64,000 nucleotides of DNA from Crossaster papposus (lineage: Eukaryota; Echinodermata; Asteroidea; Velatida; Solasteridae). Below, piece after piece: positions 10,554-20,800 of the stretch (position 1 is its first letter; each line of letters starts with the position of its first letter). Made by a program: the position numbers and the translations under genes. The DNA lies in the NCBI GenBank assembly GCA_037893245.1, contig JBAIAA010000507.1, positions 186,001 to 250,000 of the forward strand, in the 5' to 3' direction. The notes under the pieces are model-generated. The model had not been told where the DNA came from. It saw only the letters and a program-made list of their open reading frames with translations, and did no database searches.

Positions 10554-12151
10554 TTCCTCCCAAGTTGAACGTTGCCGTCCGCGGCAACTACATTCACTTG
10601 AGAATGTAGCGAAGTGTCTTGAAGAACCTTTCCCAGACTACTCCCAAGCCCTGCTATGGCTCTACTCAAACTCTCGAAGTTTGGGGAAGAGTAACCCACA
10701 TCTGCCCTACGGTCCTCTACCACATTCTGGTCAATCAGTGTAGACCGCGGGAGGTTATGGGGGTTTGGATGGTGACCTGCCGTTGCTCTTGTCGACCGAC
10801 GCAAGTTAGGCTGGTCCCTGTCCTCCTCGCTCTCCATGGTACCGTTTTCAGAGTTAGTTTCTGGGACTGGTTCTTCTCGAGGTTGAATCGTGATATATTC
10901 CGTCTCTCCTTCCGAGGAATCATCGTTGTGTTCTTCATGAACCTCTGGTCCATCACTAGTCTTACTGGATTGTTGGGTCTGGGCCTTGTCAACAGGTTTA
11001 TCCTGCATGCCTTCATGACCCACTCGTGGAACCTCAAGTTGACGCCCATCCAAAATATTGGACCGGTGCTCTACCCGCTTGGGTCCAAACCCATCGGCTG
11101 GCTGGACTACATAGACATTCCCGTTGGGGTCCGGTCTGCCAACTACTTTATATGGAGTAGGCAGCCACATATCTTGTATCTTGTTTCGGCCTTGTACACC
11201 CCGGTTGCGTAGAAACACCCTCCTGCCCATGGAAAGATCCGTCCTCCCAGCCTTAGCATTGCAACGACGATTGCGGGCAAGTGCCTCTGCTTCTGCGCGT
11301 GCACCAGCTAAACCCCAGGCGTGTTGTAACCGTGTCTGATGGCCTGCTACCCACTCATCAACGCTGGGCCCATCATCATGGCCTTCAGTGTTACCGAGAA
11401 AATAGTCAACGGGCAGCTTTGGGTCTCTGCCAAACATCAAATAAAATGGGGGATATCCAGTTGAGGAGTGCACAGTTGCATTGTATGCATACACCAATTC
11501 CGGGAGGAGCTCTGGCCAACGGCGCTTTTGATCTGGTGGAAGCGTACGCAGACGATCATGCATTGTGCGGTTGAAGCGCTCACATTGGCCATTGCCCTCT
11601 GGATGGTAGCTGGTGGTCCTCGACTTATCGACCCCGTATAACCTACACAACTCCTTGACCAGGGCAATCTCGAAGTTTCGCCCCTGGTCGCTGTGTATTC
11701 GGGCGGGAGGCCCAAAGTGTGCAAACCACTCTCTTACCAAGACACGCGCAACCGTTTTCGCCGTTTGGTCCCGAGTAGTGACGGCCTTGGTAAACTTGGT
11801 GAAAACATCGGTCATCACCAAGACATTCTCCCGTCCATCACTGGCCCGTTCTAAGACAGTAAAGTCCACAGCCAGAACATCGAGTGGTCGGGCGGCCAAT
11901 AAGTTTCCCATTGAGGGTTTAACTTTTGGCCGTGGGGCCTTAGCAAGGGTGCACCGTTCACAAGATCGACACCAGGATTCTACACCTGTGGCCATCTTGT
12001 GCCAGTAGCATGGGGCTCTAACCAATGCCATGGTCCGTTCCATCCCTTGATGGCCCGCATGGTCATGCAATTCCTGGAGGACCTTGTGACGGAAGACTTT
12101 GGGCAGTAGCAATTGTTCCACCCTTTGTCCCCACTCGGTGTAACACTCCAT
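10541..12151 (-). pseudogene. gypsy integrase region of pol
   Basis: About 530 codons. First comes the H2C2 zinc-binding module (HDHAGHQGMERT ... WCRSCERC), then the integrase core with VDFT, HSDQGRNFE and GNGQCERFNR (D, D, E), then a GPY/F-like C-terminal domain (DMWLPTPYKVVGR). A long acidic/Thr-rich tail with no recognisable domain stops at 10541, just inside the 3' LTR. It joins DNA ends to the target during insertion. Its frame differs from the upstream RNase H frame because of a shift near 12110-12125, so it cannot be made as part of an intact polyprotein. Confidence 0.9.
10554..10563 (-). other. gypsy polypurine tract
   Basis: On the - strand TTGGGAGGAA directly abuts the 3' LTR, the expected position for the plus-strand primer. 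Confidence 0.75.
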
Positions 12152-13364
12152 CCTTTTCTTCCAGGCGCGTCCAGAACTTTAGCAGTTTCCGGACCACCCT
12201 TGGCTCGTGGAGCAACTGCCTTCTAGTGGGAGGATGGCCCGTTTGCCAGTAGCGCCAAACAAATGCAAGGTCTTTGTCATTAATCTGGGCCTGCCTCATG
12301 TCTCGTCTTGGTATTGTTGGTAGGGTGCTGGTTGCCGTCACTGATGAGATGGATGCAGATTCCGGCTCTGAGTTTCCAGCACCGGAACCACCACAACTGT
12401 TGATAAGTTGTCTCAGCTCACCAGGGACAGCTGTAGACAGAGTGCATTCTTGCACTACTGCCTGGACGGCTTCTACTCCTACCACAACGTCTCCATGTTC
12501 GGTCTTTCTACTTAGTGCATCTGCATTGCCATTCGTCCGACCGGACCTGAACTTAATTTCAAAGTCGAACTGGGCCAGTTGTGCAGCCCAGCGTGACTCC
12601 GTTGCCCCAAGTTTTGCTGTCCTCAAATAGCTCAACGGGTTATTGTCTTTGAAGACAACGAACCGCGAACCAAGCAGGTGGTCTCGAAACTTCTCCGTAA
12701 CGGCCCATTTTAAGGCGAGCAGTTCCAGTTTGAAGGAGCTGTAATTTGCATCATTCCTCTCGGTCGGTTTGAGGCTTCTGCTGGCATAGCTGATGACCAC
12801 ACGCCCATCATCCTGGTCTTGTGAAAGAACAGCACCAAGCCCCTTGAAACTAGCATCGGTCTCCACAATGAAGGGCTTGGTAAAGTCTGGGTAACCCAAG
12901 ATGGGGGCAGTCATCAGGCACTCCTTCAGGTGTACAAAGGCAGCTTGGCATTCAGAGTCCCAGCATTGGACAAATGGCAAATTAGGGACCGACTTGGGCT
13001 TAGCACCCCTCCGATGTTTGGGGGATGCCTTTCCCATCAATGCATGAAGTGGTGCAGCTATTTTCGCAAACCCTGGAACAAACCGTCTATAATAACTAGC
13101 CAGACCCATGAAGGATCTAAGCTCGTGCTCATTTTGAGGTGTCTTCCACTCCTTTATGGCCCGCACTTTCTCAGGATCAGTGCCTACACCGTTCTCTGAC
13201 ACCACGTGACCTAGGAACGATATGCGCTTCTGAAACCAGTGACACTTGCTTGGCTTGATCTTCAGCCCAAAGCTTGAGAATCGACCCAGGACCATATCTA
13301 GTCGTGCTAGCATCTCATCGATGTCTTTGGAAATAACAAGCACATCGTCCAGGTACAGCAGCAA
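12063..13364 (-). pseudogene. gypsy reverse transcriptase (C-terminal part) and RNase H
   Basis: Begins at the RT active site LLYLDDVLVIS, followed by the thumb (FLGHVVSENG, LRSFMGLASYYRRF) and a Ty3-type RNase H (FIVETDASFKGLGAVLSQ, YSSFKLELLALKWAV, NADALSRK). The spacing is normal for the family. The frame is offset from the upstream RT segment by a 1-base shift at about 13370-13376, a short A run, and ends at 12063 overlapping the integrase frame. Confidence 0.92.
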
Positions 13365-14602
13365 CGTCTGATAATTTGGTCCTGGAGACAGGCCTCCATT
13401 AGGCGTTGAAAGCTAGCAGGGGCATTGCATAGCCCAAAGGGCATCCGCGTGAACTCGTACAGTCCCCCGCTGCCAACTCGGAACGCCGTCTTATGGATGT
13501 CGCCCTCCTCCATTGCACATTGCAAGTAACCAGACGCAAGGTCGAGCGAGCTGAAATAGCGCGACCCATGTAGTGACTCCAAGGCCTCCTCGATTCTAGG
13601 AAGTGGATACGCGTCTTGTCGGATCTTTGCATTTAGTTGACGATAATCGACGCATAACCTGAGGCTACCATCTTTCTTCTTCACTAGCACCAATGCAGAG
13701 GCATAGGGACTAGTGCTAGGTCTAATTATGCCCTGACCTGCCCACTTCTTGAGGTGTTCCCTCACCTCTGGCTGGAGCTGAGGTGGGATGTGCCGATGTG
13801 GTAGTCGTACAGGTGTAGTGTCTGTCAGCGGAATGGTGTGCTTGATTCGGTCACAGTAACCGAAGTCATGTTCATTCAAACTGAACGCCTGAATGTGTTT
13901 CTCCAGCATCCTCCTCAACTGAAAGGATTGCTCCTCCGTGAGGTCAGTGCTGTCCCCTAGATCAAGCATCTCAAGGAGCTTGTCAACCTTAGCCTGATCC
14001 TCTACATGTGTCTCAACTTGGACTATTAGTACTTCCCTGTCACTAACTTGGGTCAACCCAGGACATTCCTCTCTCTCAACAATGGCTTCGTACATCACTC
14101 CTACACAAGCCCGTGGCTGGAGCAAGACATCCTCCCCTCCCAAGTTTACTACACGCATAGGCACGCAGCCATCCACCACCCTTGAGAGGGACGGAATGAT
14201 GAACACATCCCGTGGGATAGACCCTTGGGATGAATCCACTTGTTCAACCAGAGCATTGTAAGCCTCACCATGATGCCTCCCAGTGCCTGCAAGTACCACC
14301 ATTGATCTCGACGGAATCCGAACTGGCCCATCGTTAGATGTCCGGACCAAACCAATAATGCCTCTGTCCTCACCTACGTGTACTCCACGGCCATTACCAC
14401 AGGATGCTTCTACTCGTCTGAGTGGTGCCAAGTACAACTGTAAAACTTTAGCCAACTCGGCCACTGAAGCATCACCATCCAACTCTTGCAACTCCCCAGA
14501 CAACCTGCGAAGAATATTGCTACCAATGATCCCCGGAACCTGCTGTTTTCTCTGACGCATGCCAGGGTCGGCAGAATCCTTGACGACCAAGAACCCTAAC
14601 CC
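13307..14602 (-). pseudogene. gypsy protease end and reverse transcriptase (N-terminal part)
   Basis: Same frame as gag-protease but after the TAG stop at 14603-14605. It opens with the rest of the protease fold (VVKDSADPG, VPGIIGSNILRRL), a linker, then RT fingers and palm (ASALVLVKKKDGSLRLCVDY, FSSLDLASGYLQ, EFTRMPFGLCNAPASFQRLM). The frame is lost just before the YLDD motif, which is in the next segment. No ATG start is expected because it is part of a polyprotein. Confidence 0.9.
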
Positions 14603-15907
14603 CTAGAAGCAACGCCCTCCCACACGCAGGTCCAACTCCACATACCCCAGATATGGTATGCCTTGACCATTGGCAACAGTTATCTTCAACCACGGAGTAG
14701 TGTCCACCAAACCTGTTGTGTCGCACTGAAAGTGTTGCCTGAAGAATTCCTCAGTTAACGTAGAAACTTCTGCTCCTGAATCCAGCAAACAATGGGTCTT
14801 AACCCCTTCCAGCTCTACCACAGCCTGTGGACACTTCCCCGTGGCCTTCTCTAAAATGGCTTCTGCCCTAATATCTGTTGAGTCACATACTTCCCCACCC
14901 ACGGCTTGACTCAATGATGGGGGGTTGGAGTTTGATGGGGCGATGAGGGTGGTATTTTGGGGACAATTCCTACGGATATGGCCTAGCTGTCTGCAGCTAT
15001 AGCATCTAATCTGCCCACTTTGCGCAGGGCGGCGCGCTGTGTTCTGTTGCAGTACACCGAGAATCTTATCAAGTTTTTCACTTTGTTCAGCGCGCCCCTG
15101 CTCCAATTCAGAAACGCGCTCACAGAGAGTCTGCAACCCGTTTGTTTCGATTTTCTCAACGGTTGCTGCGGCTGGCTGTGCTTCTATCTCGCGCACTGAA
15201 ATTGTGGTTCCTGTTGGTGGATCTTCACCAAGCCAACGGATGGCGCGGTCACGGAACTCTACAAATGGTAGGTCTGGGTCCTCTAATTCCAGACGCCTTA
15301 GCTCCCTGAGCAGCCCCTTATCTCGTACCCCAGTTGTAAACTGCCCTTTGAGTGAACTTTCACGGTCTTCGATAGCGTGACTGTTCCGCCGTTGTACTCT
15401 ATTGTATAATTGCATGAGGCCAAGTGAAAACGTTTGCAAGCTCTCTGTTTGTGCTTGGCACCGGCGATATAATTCTGCACGTAGTTCGGTCGCAGATTCG
15501 CGCTGACCAAAAGCTTGAACTAAACACTCAAAAATGTTCTCAGGGTCCCTGCGTACTTCTCCCCCCTGGTACCGTATTTCTAGTTTGGCATCGCCTTGCA
15601 AGTTGTCCCAAACAAAATCTGCGGCCTCAGCAGTAGGATATTTACGCGCATGGACAGCCTCGCTCATATCCTCCACCCATATTGCAACGTCAATATCCCC
15701 AGCCTTGGCCGCAAATTTTTCAACTTTGCGTTCCCTGCTTAAATAACGCGGATGGGAGGCCTTACCCGAGCGTGCTTCCTCTAAGCGGGCTTCAAGAATT
15801 GCGCGCTCAGCTTTTTCCCTTAGTGTTTTCGCTTGCTCCGTTTCAAGAAGTTTGACCTTTTCGGCCAACTCTTCGCGCAGCTGCTGGACCTGTTCCTCCG
15901 AAGCCAT
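14603..15907 (-). CDS. gypsy Gag-protease reading frame
   Basis: 434 residues from the ATG at 15905-15907 (MASEEQVQQLREEL); I prefer it to an upstream in-frame ATG because the coiled-coil head begins here. Residues 1-60 form a charged coiled coil and the middle is a retrotransposon Gag core. A single CCHC knuckle (CYSCRQLGHIRRNC, about residues 302-315) binds RNA. The aspartic protease active site CLLDSGAEVS is at about 373-382. The frame ends in TAG inside the protease fold, before the VPGIIGSNIL strand, so protease would need readthrough; a simple inactivating mutation is more likely. Confidence 0.88.
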   Translation of the reverse strand: MASEEQVQQLREELAEKVKLLETEQAKTLREKAERAILEARLEEARSGKASHPRYLSRERKVEKFAAKAGDIDVAIWVEDMSEAVHARKYPTAEAADFVWDNLQGDAKLEIRYQGGEVRRDPENIFECLVQAFGQRESATELRAELYRRCQAQTESLQTFSLGLMQLYNRVQRRNSHAIEDRESSLKGQFTTGVRDKGLLRELRRLELEDPDLPFVEFRDRAIRWLGEDPPTGTTISVREIEAQPAAATVEKIETNGLQTLCERVSELEQGRAEQSEKLDKILGVLQQNTARRPAQSGQIRCYSCRQLGHIRRNCPQNTTLIAPSNSNPPSLSQAVGGEVCDSTDIRAEAILEKATGKCPQAVVELEGVKTHCLLDSGAEVSTLTEEFFRQHFQCDTTGLVDTTPWLKITVANGQGIPYLGYVELDLRVGGRCF

Positions 15908-16253
15908 AATTGCATTAACAATACAGAATTGCAAAAATCCTTTACAAATTGTGAACAAAGCAAAGGGCACATACGATTTTACTAGCTTTATACAGGAGCA
16001 AAGAAACACATAATTAAATGTCTATTACATCACCGTCGTCTCGACAGTCCATTACGCGTCCACGCCTTCGGTCAACCCTCCTCCGATGAAACCGGCTAAG
16101 CCCTCCTAGTCTCCTGCGTCCAGGTGTACATGTAAGCTTCACTTCTCGCCCAGCATCGACTCGTCTGACTTCTCGTCATGTACTCCTTCCGGCTGGTGGG
16201 GGTTTTATTCCGTCGTGTGTGCAGCAACAGCACCAACCGTGTCCTAACACCGC

Positions 16254-16271
16254 ATCCTGTCTACGACGCCA
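16254..16271 (-). other. gypsy primer-binding site
   Basis: On the - strand the internal region begins 3 bases after the 5' LTR with TGGCGTCGTAGACAGGA, complementary to a tRNA 3' end terminating in CCA. I do not assign the tRNA species. Confidence 0.7.
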
Positions 16272-16274
16272 AAT

Positions 16275-16970
16275 TGTGAGCCATATTTTTGACCATCAAG
16301 GATCAAGGCACACAGAAACCAGGATGCAGTGGCATGTACTTTAATAGGACACGGTTAAAACAAAAAAACCCATCCAACCTAGTAATATGAGGCTAATGGT
16401 TCTTCCAGACCCAGCGGCACCAAGGCCAACTGCATGGCTAGGCCCAGTTAATCTTGGCACAATCCAGCTGTTGTTTCACCCTGCTAAGTTGGCTAGAGGA
16501 GAACCTGAACAAGTCCAGCGCAAGCAATATAATGGAGAAGATTGCAGCTGCCAACTGGCACGACTAGCACGGAGCATGTCCCAACACTAAGTGCCCAGCC
16601 CTGTCTCGAACAACCGTTCCACTTTTTCGTGAGGGCAATAACCCTAGTAAGGCCAGTACCCATCCACGTCATCAGACCATGATCGATCAAAGCCGATGTT
16701 AAGAGTCCAAACCGCACGAATTCGAGTAACACACAAGATTTGGGTGAGACCCTGAGATTTAATAGCGCTTTAACTGTGGTAAGATTGATGGCTCTGGCAG
16801 CAAGCTTTGAATTAAAGGGAACCTTAAATGTTAGTATAAAATAAACAGGAAAATCTTAATATCATTGTAAATGAAATGTAAAATACACAAAAAGTGGCTA
16901 ACTACAAGAGGAATATAGAAAATCACAAGGAACTATATAAAATAAAAGGGCCTATATTCACTCGGTTACA
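16275..16970 (-). repeat. gypsy 5' LTR
   Basis: 696 bp, near-identical to 9851-10553, bounded by TG...CA. It holds the promoter for - strand transcription of the element; no TATA box is assigned. Confidence 0.95.
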
Positions 16971-16974
16971 CGAA
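16971..16974. repeat. Target-site duplication CGAA (right)
   Basis: Matches 9847-9850. Confidence 0.8.
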
Positions 16975-17237
16975 ATATTCTGACTTTCGGGTTCATGTTC
17001 GACCCCCATATCGCCTTCCGGCTCGGCGTCCGTAGGCTCGTCCCTAGCCTGTTTTCTGCCTTCAGATACTTCGTCTTCTCTGCTCTTGCACGTTCTATCT
17101 TCTGCGTCTTTTTGTGCTAGATCCCAGAACCCTTTGCGTTTGATAGATGGTTTTCCCGTCTCTCGGCTCTTTGTCAATGTGTCTCTTTTCTGTTCAGTGT
17201 TGTTCACACTCTTTTTTTTAAATTTTATATTGCGCAT
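16975..17237 (-). pseudogene. Putative LINE ORF1 N-terminal segment, right side of the gypsy insertion
   Basis: Open frame on the - strand from an ATG at 17235-17237 (MRNIKFKKKSVNNTEQKRDT), highly charged, ending ...MGVEHEPESQNIS at the gypsy junction. The frame resumes on the other side of the insertion at 9846. Strand and position fit the 5' end of the LINE whose ORF2 lies at 6430-8460, but no ORF1 domain is recognisable, so another interrupted gene is possible. Confidence 0.45.
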
Positions 17238-17239
17238 GC

Positions 17240-17749
17240 GGGAAATTATTTACATTTAAGCTAGAAGTTTAGAAACAAAATGTATAAAGCCTGTTAATTA
17301 TTTGTTTTCATTAAACAAAATACCGACTGGTTTCCATTTCCGAAAACACGACTGTTCAAGCGAAGTTTGTTTTTCAACGGGAAAAGAAAACAGTTCTGCT
17401 CTAAAAAGATGGACTAGAGCTAGTCTAATGGAGAAAATTGGGCGCCAGTATTTTGTATACACACAGTGCACGTGTCATCAAGGCCATCAGAAGAATAAAT
17501 AACTAGATCGCCGGAAGCGATGCATGTTCATTGAGCACAGCATGTACAGTACATACATGTTGTACATGTAGTTGTACATGTACAATGTATGTGTACATGT
17601 ACTCTGATCCATATCCAGCTAGCTGCAGCAGATATCAGTCCACTTGTAGTTCGTGGGCGTGCCGGGGTACACGTAATCATTGGTCCGTGGTCCGGTCCAT
17701 TTCTCCATGGTGCTGCTAGTGATCAAGTGGTTGGCGAGAACTGTACGTG
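17240..17749. other. Upstream region of ACER3 copy A
   Basis: No gene. 17540-17600 is dense in the palindromic words GTACATGTAC and ACATGT. The sequence between it and 17749 should contain the 5' UTR/promoter of copy A, but no TATA box or initiator can be assigned with confidence. Confidence 0.4.
17540..17602. repeat. GTACATGT palindromic cluster
   Basis: Six or so overlapping copies of GTACATGT/ACATGTAC in 60 bp, about 150 bp upstream of the copy A start codon. It could be a simple repeat or a regulatory cluster; nothing distinguishes the two. Confidence 0.5.
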
Positions 17750-17855
17750 ATGGTACCTTCGTCGGTGGAAGTTGTTGGTGCGTGGGGGAAGCCGACTTCA
17801 ACGCTGGATTGGTGTGAGGAAAACTACCTGGCAAGTCTGTACATTGCTGAGTTAT
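17750..17855 (+). CDS. ACER3: ACER3 copy A exon 1
   Basis: Encodes [20 protein letters not shown] then [15 protein letters not shown]. Donor t|GTGAGT, phase 1. Carries all the N-terminal Ca-binding residues. Confidence 0.85.
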
Positions 17856-20800
17856 GTGAGTTTCCACTTTATTGCTGATGTTATAGCGCGATTTTCGAAG
17901 TGACTGGGCTGGCTATGCGTGGGTGATTTTTGTTGCACTTTAGCCCCACAGTACAGAGGGTGGTCCCCGTTAACAAGCGCATTATGGCGACCACACTAGT
18001 GAGGATAAATTGTTGCGTATAGTTTGAACATGGAGGAATTCCTCCATGGTTTGAATGAACGTGCTTACAAAAAAAAGCTGTACATGAACAAATTTAATGT
18101 AAATAATCTACAATTGCAGTGCAGGTATTTCTGTGGTTTGCTACTACAAGTATAGTCATCGTAGTACAGTGGGGAATTGTGAAACTCGTAATTTCGTTTG
18201 TATATAAACATGGTGAATTAAATATTTCAGTCTTGACAACTAGGCCCTAATATCTGGTGTCGATAAAGTTTTTTTGTTCAAGATTTTGATTCAATTCAAC
18301 ATTCATGACATTTGACGAATCACGATTTGACGAATCACGATTTGAATTGTGACCACATGCAATCGGCATTTTGGGACGCGTTCTCATTCAACTGAATTAA
18401 ATTTTTGTTGTTAGTTGCCACATTTGGTAGACAGAAACTTTTTGGGGTCACCTATTTAGTGGCCCAATTCTTTTGTTTGGTTAATAATCCCTTGATATTT
18501 GAGCAGCACTTCATAACACTACAGCAGCCAATAATATCAATCACCACATGCATGCACATTTTAGCTGGCACATTTTGTGTAACTTTTGAGGAAGGCAGCT
18601 GCTGTACCTGGCGTGTGTAAAACTTGTACTTGATCAGCGAGTTTTGAATATTCGGTCAGGTGCATTTTCATATATGTGACCCGCTCCATCGAAATCAGGA
18701 ATAAGTCTCGAAATGACTTTTTGAGATATACACATGGTGAGAAAGGGAATTTCATAAGCTTTCTAATGATACCCATCACAAGTGTGTATCTTCTTAGGTT
18801 AACGAGTTATGGTCTGATAAAGATGACAGGTGGATTTATTTGCCAAATTCACATTCCGAGAAAAACAGCTTTGAAATAAACAAAATTGACCAAAATCATA
18901 CGAACACAGCACACATATCCTCTTCATTTTCATCGTTATTGATCGTTTTTACATACAAGACATTAATGACAATAATCTGTGATAACTACACTTCCTAAAA
19001 ATACAATGTTCAGAAAAAACGACTTGGTCACGATTTTCGCCCATGCGTTCACTTCAACGGCCGATTGCGTAAAACGGCCCCAGCGACTTATTCCTGATTA
19101 CGATGGAGCGGGTCACATTATTTGAATACTAAATTTATTCAAAAATAAACAACCCTATTTTCGTTGCTAGTGTAATTAGGGCTATATTGTGTATACATGT
19201 AGTTGAGATTGCAGCACAATCCTGCAGAACATGCGGCTTGAATTTGGAGAACTTGGGATACAAAGCGCATGCAGTTGGTTTTACAAACATTAACCCTTCC
19301 TCTATATATTTCTTTATGGCAAGTCAGTTGTACATAATTCACTCCAGCTGCAAAGTGTTGAACAATTCTTTGCATGTATTTATTGACACTTCTGTGGTTG
19401 GTGATGAATGGGCATGTGGCTTTGCTTGTCAGTGTTATACACATGGGGCACTCAGCATGACCCACCAGTTGACCTGTGGTTTGCTATGGCATTCCTTGTA
19501 GTGATTTGGAGTGACATGTAACAAAATATTAGGGCTTTCTTGGGGGCCACTGTTAAATTGCTTTGGGGTGTAAACAAGAGCAAAGGTTAAAAAAAGAAGG
19601 AAAAGCAAACAAGTAAATTGCATGCAGCTCTAAATTGTAGGATACACCATTGGTAATTGCTTGAACTATCATGAATGGGTACATTTGGAGGGTTGTATTT
19701 TATAGTAAATACCGTTTAACTGACTTGTCCAAAGTTTTACAGTCATGATGCCGAGAAAATCACGAAAAACAGCGTTTGTTTTCAGCCGGCGTTGAGCAGT
19801 TATTCTTATGTTATTTTTGTTATCGCCGTCTGGCGATCGCGAATTTTTCTTTATAAAATTCAATTTTTCAGAATAATTACAAGATATCTAACGCATTCAT
19901 TTTGCCGGATGTCTAGAATCATTATTTACTTTCAAATAAGTAAGATATTTCTTAATAATTCGGTAGTAAATATTTTCAATATTTGCAAATGGTGTATGTA
20001 TCCTACCTTTAATTGACCCAGTAAACATTAAACTTAATTTTGCTTGTTTTTGCTTGATTTGGTTCGCCACAGGGAACTCACTGAGTAGCTTGGTCATTAT
20101 TTGCATCGCAAGCGTGACGCTGTTCTCCCTGTCCCGATGGAAATTGGAAACACGGTTCTTTATTGGCTGCTTGTGCTTCTTGGGTATGTCAACAATTTAA
20201 TTTTTTGTTATTAATTAACGCCCTAGCATTCATTTGGGGTTTAATACAAAATACAACTCAATATGTGTATAGGCCATTGACGTTTACTCCAGTTGTATGT
20301 ATTTTGTAGTATTGGGTGACGTTAACGTATATGCAGTTATATGCAACTGTCAATTATAATCAGCGGCGACGATTTTCCTTTAACCAGTTCGCGCCGGGAT
20401 AATTTTAACATCACCGAGCCGAGGGGCGGGTTCAGGCCGATACTGCCGGGAAGCACACCCACGCATTTCCGGCCTTGCTCGCTGCTGACAGACATTTCCA
20501 GCCTTGCTCGTGGCGTGTTTATGCGTCATCAGTTTTGAACCTTGGGAAAACTTTGCGTTTATATACGTCATCCAGCGCGAACTGGTTAAGGGGGTGGGGG
20601 TGGGGGGGGGGGGGGGGGAGGGGGGGGGGGGACGTGACGTAACAAAAAGTGCACAACCAATAACTAATTGGACGGGCTAGTTGTGCAATAGACCAGTTAA
20701 CTAATAAATTCAAATTTATGCACGCACGCGGGTAAATATGCCTGGAGACAAGAAGCGAAAAGGATTTTTTTTTTTAATTTTTTTTTTTGGGGGGGGGTCG

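Larger units (their letters stand above)
9851..16970 (-). mobile_element. Ty3/gypsy LTR retrotransposon, nearly complete (7.1 kb)
   Basis: Full structure on the - strand: 5' LTR (16275-16970), primer-binding site, gag-protease, RT, RNase H, integrase, polypurine tract and 3' LTR (9851-10553), flanked by a 4-bp duplication CGAA. The order PR-RT-RH-IN places it in Metaviridae. There is no envelope-like gene. The coding frame is broken by one in-frame stop and two frameshifts, so this copy is not autonomous. The near-identical LTRs suggest a fairly recent insertion. It landed in the ORF1 region of an older LINE. Confidence 0.95.
17856..20072. other. Copy A intron 1
   Basis: 2.2 kb. Contains a perfect short palindrome of CATGGAGGAA/TTCCTCCATG at 18029-18048, a TA-type MITE (18675-19117) and a TTAA-type MITE (19634-20008). 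19120-19633 shows nothing recognisable. Confidence 0.85.
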
